Below are positions 32,963 to 40,215 of a stretch of DNA of 64,000 bases, piece after piece. The stretch lies in NCBI RefSeq assembly GCF_050107715.1, contig NZ_JBNILN010000004.1:124001-188000 (forward strand), read 5' to 3'. The DNA comes from Metabacillus_B sp050107715. Lineage in GTDB: Bacteria > Bacillota > Bacilli > Bacillales > Bacillaceae. The notes below the pieces were generated by a model. That model made no database searches and was not told the DNA's origin. It worked only from the letters and a program-made list of their open reading frames with translations. Each line of letters starts with the position of its first letter. Within the stretch, counting starts at the first letter, position 1. The position numbers were made by a program, and so were the translations under genes.

Positions 32963-33742
32963 CTATACTCCGCCAAATCTGCGGCCCCTTTGCTGATATT
33001 CAGCGATTGCTTTTATAAAATCCGCTTCTTTGAAGTCAGGCCAGAGAACTTCTGTAAACCAAAATTCTGTATAAGCCAGCTGCCATAGCATAAAGTTGCT
33101 CAGCCGGATTTCCCCGCTCGTGCGAATCAGCAAATCCGGGTCCGGAAGAAACTCTGACATGAGATAGCCGGAGAAAAGCTCTTCATTGATGTCCTCGGTG
33201 CGCACGAGGCCTTTTTTGGAATCCTCCACAAGATTTTGAATGCCTTTTACAATCTCTGTCCGGCTTCCGTAATTCAAAGCAAAATTCAGGGTTAATCCTG
33301 TATTATGAGAGGTTTCCCGTATGGCTTTTTCAACTGCCCGCAGTGTGTGAGCAGGGAGTCTTTCTGTTTCTCCCATAATCTTAACCCGGACATTTTCTTC
33401 AATCAGCTCCGGCAAAAAGGTTGTCAAAAATTCTTCAGGGAGCTTCATCAAGTAATCTACTTCTATTTTTGGCCTTTTCCAGTTTTCTGTTGAAAACGCA
33501 TAAAGCGTCAAAGCACTTACCCCTAAGCCACTTGCGAGCTTCGTTATTTTCCTTACTACTTTCATTCCTTCATGATGGCCTGCCATTCTCGGCAATGCCC
33601 TATTCTTCGCCCATCTTCCGTTTCCATCCATTATAATGGCAATATGAGGAGGAATGGGTCCGTCCCTTAAATCCTCTTTTGTGTATGTATGAGTGGCTGA
33701 AGGTGATACTGGCCTTCTGCCCTTTCTGAAAAAATTAAGCAT
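32963..33742 (-). CDS. uppS: Undecaprenyl diphosphate synthase
   Basis: A 259-residue cis-prenyltransferase that makes the C55 lipid carrier for wall polymers. IAIIMDGNGRWA carries catalytic Asp39, followed by GHHEGMKVV and the C-terminal LLIRTSGEIRLSNFMLWQ signature. GGAGG is 6 nt before the ATG. It follows the frr terminator, so a promoter is expected in the 65-bp gap, though I could not pick one with confidence. Confidence 0.96.
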   Translation of the reverse strand: MLNFFRKGRRPVSPSATHTYTKEDLRDGPIPPHIAIIMDGNGRWAKNRALPRMAGHHEGMKVVRKITKLASGLGVSALTLYAFSTENWKRPKIEVDYLMKLPEEFLTTFLPELIEENVRVKIMGETERLPAHTLRAVEKAIRETSHNTGLTLNFALNYGSRTEIVKGIQNLVEDSKKGLVRTEDINEELFSGYLMSEFLPDPDLLIRTSGEIRLSNFMLWQLAYTEFWFTEVLWPDFKEADFIKAIAEYQQRGRRFGGV

Positions 33743-33807
33743 GTGATTCCTCCATCACCCTGCAGCTAATGATGCGCTATGACCCCTAGCTGTGTTAACA
33801 GTATTAA

Positions 33808-33840
33808 CAAAAAAACCCCCTGTAAACGTTAGAGGGTCTT
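33808..33840 (-). terminator. Intrinsic terminator of frr
   Basis: ACCCTCT pairs with AGGGGGT (33815-33821 with 33831-33837, one G-T pair). A seven-T run follows on the minus strand. It lies about 30 nt past the frr stop. Confidence 0.85.
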
Positions 33841-33870
33841 TTGCACACTTCTATTTTACATAGAAAAACG

Positions 33871-34428
33871 TTAAACTTCCATGATTTCTTTATCTTTGTC
33901 TTTCGCAATCTGCTCCAGCTTGCTGATATAGCTGTCTGTCAGCTTTTGAACTTCATCAGAAAGGCCGCGCAATTCATCTTCTGTCATGTCACCGTTTTTC
34001 TCTGCTTTTTTCAAATCATCATTAGCATCACGGCGGATATTGCGGATTCCAACTTTCGCTTCCTCCGCATACTTTTTAACCAGTTTGCCAAGCTCACGGC
34101 GTCTTTCTTCCGTAAGAGCCGGAATGGCAATACGTACAATTGTTCCGTCGTTAGTCGGATTCAAACCAAGATCTGCTTTTTGAATGGCTTTTTCAATGTC
34201 TCCCAATGCGGACTTATCATAAGGAGTAATGATGAGCATGCGCGCTTCCGGGACACTGATGGAGGCGAGCTGATTGACCGGTGTCGGAGCTCCGTAATAA
34301 TCCACTGTTACTTTGTCAAGAAGCGAAGCGCTTGCGCGGCCTGCACGGACGGTAGCAAGCTCACGCTGAAAAGCTGAAACGGCTTTTTCCATTCTGTCTT
34401 TTGCCTGGTTAATATGCTGGTTTGCCAT
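33871..34428 (-). CDS. frr: Ribosome recycling factor
   Basis: A 185-residue RRF, the usual length, which splits post-termination ribosomes with EF-G. The three-helix bundle (QHINQAKDRMEKAVSAF at the start, EERRRELGKLVKKYAEEAK near the end) and the beta/alpha domain with PEARMLIITPYDKSAL are clear. GAGGGGG precedes the ATG. It starts 1 bp after pyrH ends, so the two are co-transcribed. Confidence 0.97.
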   Translation of the reverse strand: MANQHINQAKDRMEKAVSAFQRELATVRAGRASASLLDKVTVDYYGAPTPVNQLASISVPEARMLIITPYDKSALGDIEKAIQKADLGLNPTNDGTIVRIAIPALTEERRRELGKLVKKYAEEAKVGIRNIRRDANDDLKKAEKNGDMTEDELRGLSDEVQKLTDSYISKLEQIAKDKDKEIMEV

Positions 34429-34429
34429 T

Positions 34430-35152
34430 TTATTTCCCCCTCACGATGGTTCCGATATTTTCACCTAGAACTGCTCTTTTAATGTTTCCCTCTTCCATGA
34501 TCGAGAAAACGATCAATGCGATGTCATTGTCCATGCATAAAGAGGAAGCTGTAGAGTCCATAACGGCAAGTCCGTCTTTAAGAACATCCAAATAAGATAA
34601 TTCTTCGTATTTTACTGCGTTTGCGTCTTTTAGCGGATCTGCGTTGTAAACACCATCCACATTGTTTTTAGCCATCAGGATTACATCCGCTTCTATTTCA
34701 GCAGCACGGAGCGCAGCGGTCGTGTCTGTTGAAAAGTATGGGTTACCTGTACCGGCAGCAAATATAACCACACGTTTTTTCTCGAGGTGGCGGATTGCTT
34801 TTCTTCTGATGTAAGGTTCTGCTACCTGTCTCATTTCAATGGAGGTTTGCACTCTTGTCTGAATGCCATGATTTTCAAGGCTGTCCTGCAGAGCAAGTGA
34901 ATTCATAACTGTTGCAAGCATTCCCATATAATCCGCTGTCGCGCGGTCCATGCCCATTTCGCTGCCAACTTTGCCGCGCCATATGTTTCCACCGCCGACA
35001 ACTACAGCAACCTCCACATCCATCTCTGCTATTTCCTTCACCTGCTGGGCGATGGATTTAATGACGCTCGGATTGATGCCGAACCCTTGAGGGCCTGCTA
35101 AAGCTTCTCCGCTTAACTTTAAGACAATGCGTTTATATTTTGGATTAATCAT
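34430..35152 (-). CDS. pyrH: Uridylate kinase
   Basis: A 240-residue amino-acid-kinase-fold UMP kinase, the same length as in B. subtilis. It phosphorylates UMP to UDP. LKLSGEALAGPQGFG, VVVGGGNIWRG and GTGNPYFSTDTTAALRA are hallmark segments. The ATG at 35152 has GGAGG 5 nt upstream. It is separated from tsf by a terminator and forms a unit with frr. Confidence 0.97.
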   Translation of the reverse strand: MINPKYKRIVLKLSGEALAGPQGFGINPSVIKSIAQQVKEIAEMDVEVAVVVGGGNIWRGKVGSEMGMDRATADYMGMLATVMNSLALQDSLENHGIQTRVQTSIEMRQVAEPYIRRKAIRHLEKKRVVIFAAGTGNPYFSTDTTAALRAAEIEADVILMAKNNVDGVYNADPLKDANAVKYEELSYLDVLKDGLAVMDSTASSLCMDNDIALIVFSIMEEGNIKRAVLGENIGTIVRGK

Positions 35153-35258
35153 AATAGCCTCCAAATCTTTTCATTAAAATTCCATTAAATAAGACAAGAT
35201 GCTGTATTGTACGGGAAGCCCTGATTTCGGTGCTCGCGGACAAAGAGGTCCTGTCTTG

Positions 35259-35290
35259 AAAAAACGGGAACACGGTTGTGTTCCCATTTT
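35259..35290 (-). terminator. Intrinsic terminator of tsf
   Basis: GGGAACAC (35266-35273) pairs perfectly with GTGTTCCC (35278-35285) around a 4-nt loop. GTTTTTT follows on the minus strand. Confidence 0.9.
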
Positions 35291-35321
35291 CAATGCTTGT
35301 TCAGATTAGTAGAACTTCGAA

Positions 35322-36203
35322 TTACTTGCGTACCTGGTTCATAACCTCTTCCGCAAAGTTATCCTGGCGCTTCTCGATGCCTTCCCCTACTTCAAAACGG
35401 ATGAAAGTTTTCACTTCTGCGTTGTGTGAAGCGGCAAATTGCTTAACTTTCTGATCTGGATTTTTAACGAAGCTTTGATCCAATAGGCAAATGTCTTCGA
35501 AATATTTCCCAAGACGGCCTTCGACCATTTTTGCAACGATGTTTTCAGGTTTTCCTTCGTTTAGAGCCTGCTGAGTCAATACTTCGCGCTCGTGATCCGC
35601 TTCTTCCTGGGAAACCTGGTCACGGCTGATGTATTTAGGGTTTACAGCTGCAACGTGCATGGCGATATCCTTTGCAGCGCTCTCGTCAGTTGTTCCTTCA
35701 AGAACAGTCAGAACCGCAATACGGCCGCCCATGTGAAGGTATGCTCCGAAAGCATCGCTGTCTGTTTTTGTGACAATTTCAAAGCGGCGAAGAGAAATTC
35801 TTTCACCGATTGTCGCTACTGCAGAGTGAATGCGCTCTTCTACAGATGAACCGTTGTCCATTTTGGAAACAAGAGCTTCTTCAAGAGTAGCTGGTTTAGC
35901 CGTCAGAAGGTGTGACGCAAGCTCGCTGATAAGTGTTTTAAAGCCTTCGTTTTTCGCAACAAAGTCTGTTTCAGAGTTTACTTCAAGAATAACAGCTTCA
36001 TTACCTTCTGTTTTAACAGCAGCAAGACCTTCTGCCGCGATGCGGTCAGATTTTTTTGCAGCTTTCGCAATGCCTTTTTCACGAAGGTAATCAATCGCTT
36101 TGTCCAAATCACCGTTCGTTTCTGTCAGCGCTTTTTTGCAATCCATCATGCCTGCGCCAGTTTTTTCACGAAGTTCCTTAACCATTTGAGCAGTAACTGC
36201 CAT
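35322..36203 (-). CDS. tsf: Elongation factor Ts
   Basis: A 293-residue EF-Ts, the same length as in B. subtilis, the nucleotide-exchange factor for EF-Tu. The N-terminal UBA-like domain (MAVTAQMVKELREKTGAGMM), EVNSETDFVAKNEGF core and ISRDQVSQEE segment are conserved. The ATG at 36203 has AAGGAGG 8 nt upstream. It follows rpsB across a terminator-like hairpin that probably allows partial read-through. Confidence 0.97.
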   Translation of the reverse strand: MAVTAQMVKELREKTGAGMMDCKKALTETNGDLDKAIDYLREKGIAKAAKKSDRIAAEGLAAVKTEGNEAVILEVNSETDFVAKNEGFKTLISELASHLLTAKPATLEEALVSKMDNGSSVEERIHSAVATIGERISLRRFEIVTKTDSDAFGAYLHMGGRIAVLTVLEGTTDESAAKDIAMHVAAVNPKYISRDQVSQEEADHEREVLTQQALNEGKPENIVAKMVEGRLGKYFEDICLLDQSFVKNPDQKVKQFAASHNAEVKTFIRFEVGEGIEKRQDNFAEEVMNQVRK

Positions 36204-36253
36204 GGGGAATTCCTCCTTAGAATTTAAAGTTATGTAAGGCAATTCATTTCTTT

Positions 36254-36297
36254 TTAAAAAAAGGCGATAAAAGGCCTGACCCTCTTATCACCTTTTG
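36254..36297 (-). terminator. Terminator-like hairpin between rpsB and tsf
   Basis: AAAGG.GATAA pairs with TTATC.CCTTT (36285-36296 with 36258-36270, one mismatch). A TTTTTTT run follows on the minus strand. It probably sets the ratio of S2 to EF-Ts. Confidence 0.7.
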
Positions 36298-36306
36298 GTT
36301 TGCTCA

Positions 36307-37032
36307 TTAAGCAGTAGTTGTTTCTTCTTCAGCAGCTTCTTCGCCTTCGTTGCCTTGTTTCGCTTCAAGGATCGCATCAGCCATTTTGCCTGTAAGAAGT
36401 TTAACCGCACGGATTGCGTCATCATTTGCAGGGATCACGTGGTCAATCTCGTCCGGATCGCAGTTCGTGTCAACGATGCCAATGATCGGAATGTTCAATT
36501 TGTGTGCTTCTGCAACAGCGATGCGCTCTTTGCGTGGATCGATGATGAACAGAGCATCCGGAAGGGATTTCATATCTTTAATTCCGCCCAGGAATTTTTC
36601 AAGGCGCTCAAGCTCTTTTTTAAGCTGAACAACTTCTTTTTTAGGCAGAACTTCGAAAGTTCCGTCTTCCTGCATTTTTTCAATGTCTTTTAGACGCTTA
36701 ATACGCTTTTGGATTGTTTCGAAGTTTGTTAGCGTTCCACCCAGCCAGCGTTGGTTTACGTAGTACATGCCTGAACGTTGAGCTTCTTCTTTTACAGAAT
36801 CCTGAGCTTGTTTCTTTGTACCAACGAAAAGAATTTTACCGCCGTTAGCAGCCAATTCTTTTGTTACGTTGTATGCTTCTTCAACCTTTTTAACTGTCTT
36901 TTGAAGGTCGATGATGTAGATGCCGTTACGCTCTGTGAAGATGTAACGTTTCATTTTTGGGTTCCAGCGGCGTGTTTGGTGACCGAAGTGAACACCAGCT
37001 TCAAGCAATTGCTTCATTGAAATTACTGACAT
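36307..37032 (-). CDS. rpsB: 30S ribosomal protein S2
   Basis: A 241-residue S2 with the conserved start MSVISMKQLLEAGVHFGHQT, FVGTKKQAQ and the IPANDDAIRAVKLL region; the C-terminal tail is Glu/Ala/Thr-rich. S2 is among the last proteins added to the 30S subunit and is needed to place S1. The ATG at 37032 has AGGAGG 9 nt upstream. A promoter and a leader of about 105 nt lie before it, directly behind swrB. Confidence 0.97.
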   Translation of the reverse strand: MSVISMKQLLEAGVHFGHQTRRWNPKMKRYIFTERNGIYIIDLQKTVKKVEEAYNVTKELAANGGKILFVGTKKQAQDSVKEEAQRSGMYYVNQRWLGGTLTNFETIQKRIKRLKDIEKMQEDGTFEVLPKKEVVQLKKELERLEKFLGGIKDMKSLPDALFIIDPRKERIAVAEAHKLNIPIIGIVDTNCDPDEIDHVIPANDDAIRAVKLLTGKMADAILEAKQGNEGEEAAEEETTTA

Positions 37033-37145
37033 GTTAATTTTCCTCCTAATGGTTTTTCTCCTCCGCTTTACATCATTTCCTAGCATAACTGACTGAACAG
37101 CACCAATGCCCGGATCTGTAAGCGTGTGTATTAACACCAAGAAAA

Positions 37146-37174
37146 AATATACCACAGTCAAACAGCGTAATCAA
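37146..37174 (-). promoter_or_regulatory. Sigma-A-type promoter for rpsB
   Basis: On the minus strand TTGATT (37169-37174) and TATATT (37146-37151) are separated by 17 bp. The -35 begins 12 bp past the swrB stop codon. The transcript would have a leader of about 105 nt before the S2 start. Confidence 0.65.
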
Positions 37175-37185
37175 GGTTTATCTCT

Positions 37186-37677
37186 CTATTTTCGACGGAA
37201 TTTTAATAGAAGCTCAATTTCTGTTTTTCCTTTGCCCGTCTTCCTGGCGATTTCCTCGATGGAGCGGCCTTCTTCATAAAGCCTGACTGCTTCTTCAGGG
37301 ACCGGATCGGAATGGCTCCACTCTACAGAATCTTCCATTTCCTCAGCATGGAGAAGATGATCCGGCAGCTGTTCGGCCATTTCTGGTTCCTCTTCAATAT
37401 GGGTGTTTCCAATTTTGCGGTTTTCAATCCTGTTCGCGGACTCGGATTCGGTTTCCTGCTCTGGTCCTGCAGCATGCTCCAGCGCTCTCATTAAGCGGTC
37501 ATGCTCTTCCCTTTGTTCGAGCATGAAGGCGGCAAGCAGCTGTTCGGTATCTTCAAGAATCGACTGCTGCTCTTTTTTTGTATCGGTATGGAAGGCCAAC
37601 TTGGTGAAAAGCAATAAAATTAAATATAAGGAAACGATGTGCAGGAGTACGCTCGTAATGATGAAAAATGTGTTCAT
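37186..37677 (-). CDS. swrB: SwrB, activator of flagellar assembly and swarming
   Basis: A 163-residue protein (B. subtilis 167) with one N-terminal membrane helix (about 4-26), a charged coiled-coil-like middle and a C-terminal helical domain (RLYEEGRSIEEIARKTGKG). In B. subtilis SwrB promotes maturation of the flagellar type III export apparatus and is required for swarming. GGGAGG lies 7 nt before the ATG. It is the last gene of the fla/che operon; no terminator is visible after it. Confidence 0.9.
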   Translation of the reverse strand: MNTFFIITSVLLHIVSLYLILLLFTKLAFHTDTKKEQQSILEDTEQLLAAFMLEQREEHDRLMRALEHAAGPEQETESESANRIENRKIGNTHIEEEPEMAEQLPDHLLHAEEMEDSVEWSHSDPVPEEAVRLYEEGRSIEEIARKTGKGKTEIELLLKFRRK

Positions 37678-37717
37678 GGGTAATCCTCCCTTCTGCTGTC
37701 CGGCCAGCTGCCTTCAG

Positions 37718-37752
37718 AAAAAGCAAGCTGCGCCCTGCAGGCTTCTGAAGCC
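37718..37752 (-). terminator. Mutually exclusive hairpins between sigD and swrB
   Basis: One hairpin pairs AAGC.TGC with GCA.GCTT (37725-37731 with 37737-37744) and is followed on the minus strand by GCTTTTTC, giving terminator form. Another, GGCT/AGCC (37740-37752), uses part of the same arm. Alternative folding could modulate read-through into swrB. Confidence 0.35.
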
Positions 37753-37814
37753 AAAAACTAAAAAAGGCGTTTCCGGCAGGCTTGTCCGCCCTATGCCAGT
37801 TTCGCCCCCGGGTT

Positions 37815-38582
37815 TTAATTTAAGAATTTCTCCATGATTCTTCTGAGCTTAAAGAGCGCTTTAGAGTGGATCTGAGAGATTCTTGATGTAGACAAATCCA
37901 TCACTTGACCAATTTCGGTCAATGTTAATTCTTCCTTATAAAACAGCGAGACAACGATCTGTTCTTTTTCAGATAATTCGGTGATGACTTCTGAAAGCTG
38001 TCCGATCAATTCCTGTTTAAGAACTTTTTCTTCAGGGGTCTCGGTTCTTTCATCCTTTATTACCATACCTGTAAAATCCCCGTCATCGTGATCTGCAGAG
38101 TGTTCGTCAATGGAGAGCACGTTAGCAAAAAAACCTTCATTGACTGCCGCAAGAACTTCATCCTCTGAAATTCCCATCTCGTTGGCAATCTCACCCGGTG
38201 TTACATTTCTCAAGTATTTTTGCTCCAGTTTTTCAATCATCGACTCGACCCGCTTCGCTTTTTCCCGTGAACTCCTCGGGAGCCAGTCTTCTTTTCTCAG
38301 GCCATCAATGATCGCTCCCCTAATTCTGAAGGATGCGTACGTATCAAATTTAAGATCTCTGCCCGGATCAAATTTTTCAAGCGCGTCATACAGTCCGTAC
38401 AAGCCAAGGCTCATTAAATCGTCTCTGCTCACAGTTTTCGGAAGGCCTACGGATATTCTCTGGACATGGAATGTCACGAGCGGCCTGTACCTTCTAATCA
38501 GGTCATCTCCGGCTGCAGGATCCCTCTCAGTAACCCATCGGTTCCATATCTGCTGTTCCTCTTTGCCTGTCATTTGAGTCAT
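37815..38582 (-). CDS. sigD: RNA polymerase sigma factor SigD (flagellar)
   Basis: A 255-residue sigma-28/FliA-type factor (B. subtilis 254). Region 2 includes DLMSLGLYGLYDALEKFDP and FDTYASFRIRGAIIDGLR. Region 3 follows, and region 4 ends LTEIGQVMDLSTSRISQIHS. It directs hag, motAB, late flagellar, chemotaxis and autolysin genes after hook completion and is held by FlgM. AGGGGG precedes the ATG by 7 nt. It is the penultimate gene of the operon, a position that matters for SigD levels in B. subtilis. Confidence 0.97.
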   Translation of the reverse strand: MTQMTGKEEQQIWNRWVTERDPAAGDDLIRRYRPLVTFHVQRISVGLPKTVSRDDLMSLGLYGLYDALEKFDPGRDLKFDTYASFRIRGAIIDGLRKEDWLPRSSREKAKRVESMIEKLEQKYLRNVTPGEIANEMGISEDEVLAAVNEGFFANVLSIDEHSADHDDGDFTGMVIKDERTETPEEKVLKQELIGQLSEVITELSEKEQIVVSLFYKEELTLTEIGQVMDLSTSRISQIHSKALFKLRRIMEKFLN

Positions 38583-38620
38583 TGCCTTTCCCCCTAGTGC
38601 CTGCTGCCTATTTTGTAAGG

Positions 38621-39118
38621 CTATATTATGGATGTTCCGAGATTCACTGTGCGAATGGCCAGCTGAGCCGTACCAGGATCAAATTCAATCGTTCTTCCGC
38701 TTGATCCACCTGTATCTGAAGAGATAAGAGGCACTGAATAGCGATGCAGAAGAGCTTTTACTGCCTCAACATTCCGCGGCCCAATCCTCATTAATTCGTT
38801 TTCGGATTTAAACGAGAACATTTGAGCACCGCCAGCCATTTTTGCTTTTAACCTTCTAATTGGCGACCCCATTGCCTCGAGGCTCCGGATCAAATCCAAA
38901 AACGCTGTATCAGCATATTTATAGCGGTTGAAATCACATTGTTTTGCAAGAGTCGATGTCGGCAGCATAATATGCGCCATTCCTGCAGTCATTAAGTCTT
39001 TATCATACAGCACCAGTCCTACGCATGAGCCAAGACCTGAGGTGCGAAGCCTGCTCGGTGAGGACGCTGTATGAAGATCCGCTATCCCGACTTTAATTAT
39101 TTCAGGAGTTTCAAGCAT
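38621..39118 (-). CDS. cheD: Chemoreceptor glutamine deamidase CheD
   Basis: A 165-residue deamidase that converts receptor Gln to Glu and is controlled by CheC and CheY-P. Catalytic Cys32 (SGLGSCVGLVLYD) and His49 (GMAHIMLP) are visible, with Thr/Ser near NRYKYADTA. The start at 39118 overlaps the end of cheC by 8 bp (ATGCTTGA) and has TTGGAG 6 nt upstream. Longer upstream readings run inside cheC and are rejected. Confidence 0.95.
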   Translation of the reverse strand: MLETPEIIKVGIADLHTASSPSRLRTSGLGSCVGLVLYDKDLMTAGMAHIMLPTSTLAKQCDFNRYKYADTAFLDLIRSLEAMGSPIRRLKAKMAGGAQMFSFKSENELMRIGPRNVEAVKALLHRYSVPLISSDTGGSSGRTIEFDPGTAQLAIRTVNLGTSII

Positions 39119-39734
39119 TGCTGACTCCAAGCGCCTTATAATAATGGCCGATCGATTCATAATCCGGCAGAAGGAACAGGTGCCCTTCAAGCGTTCGGTT
39201 CCCCACATCTCCTCTATCCCGGATAACGGTGCGCAAGAGCACGGCGAAGTCTGATGCTTTTGAAAGTTCAATCAGGCCTTCAGAGATTACAGCACCAAAC
39301 ATATCCACCGATAATTGCGGCACTTCAGGAATAAAGGCAAGCCCGGTAAAGTCAGACAATGAAGTTAAATAGGATCCGATCAGGATGTTGCCGAGTTCTT
39401 TGACAGCCGATACACCGTATTCATCATAAGGCGGCTTGCTTAATTGGAGGGAGCCGATCCCTGTAAGCTCTCTTACAAACTTTTCTGCCGGACCCACTTC
39501 CATAATAAAATACATGGAGCCTGAAATTTCACCGGCTATCCTCAGAAAAATGCAAGCGACCTCTTTGTCAGCCCCGCCCAGTGCTTCTGCCAGCTCTGTA
39601 AAAGAGACAGCCTGAACGTCCGGCACATCCATTTCCATCCTTCTGCCAAGCATTCGGGACAGCGATGCAGCCGCATTTGCCGCCCCCATATTCGTCATTT
39701 GTCTTAATGCATCGACTTGATTCTGTGTCAGCAT
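39111..39734 (-). CDS. cheC: CheY-P phosphatase CheC
   Basis: A 207-residue CheC/CheX/FliY-family phosphatase (B. subtilis 209). Two internally repeated halves carry the active-site helices, of which KELGNILIGSYLTSL shows the E-x3-N-type motif; the N-terminal repeat is QMTNMGAANAAASL. It helps adaptation together with CheD. The ATG lies just after the cheW stop (2 bp) with GGAG 10 nt upstream. Confidence 0.94.
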   Translation of the reverse strand: MLTQNQVDALRQMTNMGAANAAASLSRMLGRRMEMDVPDVQAVSFTELAEALGGADKEVACIFLRIAGEISGSMYFIMEVGPAEKFVRELTGIGSLQLSKPPYDEYGVSAVKELGNILIGSYLTSLSDFTGLAFIPEVPQLSVDMFGAVISEGLIELSKASDFAVLLRTVIRDRGDVGNRTLEGHLFLLPDYESIGHYYKALGVSNA

Positions 39735-39736
39735 CC

Positions 39737-40201
39737 TTACTTTACTCCATCGGCTGCTGCAGCCGGGGATGCTTCGAGAACCTCCGCCAGATCAAGCATA
39801 ATGATCAGCCGCTTGCCAAGCTTTACCACTCCGCTGATATAGTCGGTCTTGATCATCCCCGCCACCTCAGGGGAAGGCTCGATTTGTTCAAAAGATATGT
39901 CTGTAACGTCATTCGCAGCATCCGCAGCCAAACCCGCTTCTATGCCATGCACCGCCACTACGATCATTCTGGAATGCTCTGTGTATTCTGCATCGGAGAG
40001 CTCAAACCGCTTCCGCAGATCAATGACTGGTGTTACGACTCCCCGCAGATTGATTACCCCTTTAATATAAGGATCTGTACCCGGAACCCTTGTAATGGAT
40101 TGAATCTTTTCGATCGATTTTACCTGATTTACCGGAATGCCGAATTCCTCTTCACCAAGGCGGAAGATGATAATTTTCGTCTCTGATTGACTATTCTGCA
40201 T
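39737..40201 (-). CDS. cheW: Chemotaxis coupling protein CheW
   Basis: A 154-residue CheW (B. subtilis 156) that links receptors to CheA. The fold begins IIFRLGEEEFGIPVNQVKSI, with NLRGVVTPVIDLRKRF in the middle. The ATG at 40201 has AGGAGG 7 nt upstream; TTG at 40207 is too close to the SD. It lies 14 bp after cheA. Confidence 0.96.
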   Translation of the reverse strand: MQNSQSETKIIIFRLGEEEFGIPVNQVKSIEKIQSITRVPGTDPYIKGVINLRGVVTPVIDLRKRFELSDAEYTEHSRMIVVAVHGIEAGLAADAANDVTDISFEQIEPSPEVAGMIKTDYISGVVKLGKRLIIMLDLAEVLEASPAAAADGVK

Positions 40202-40215
40202 GCTCAAGCCTCCTC

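Noticed and set aside
39119..39271. N-terminal extension of cheD
   Set aside because: Lies wholly inside cheC in another frame; the ATG at 39118 gives the family length and has an SD.
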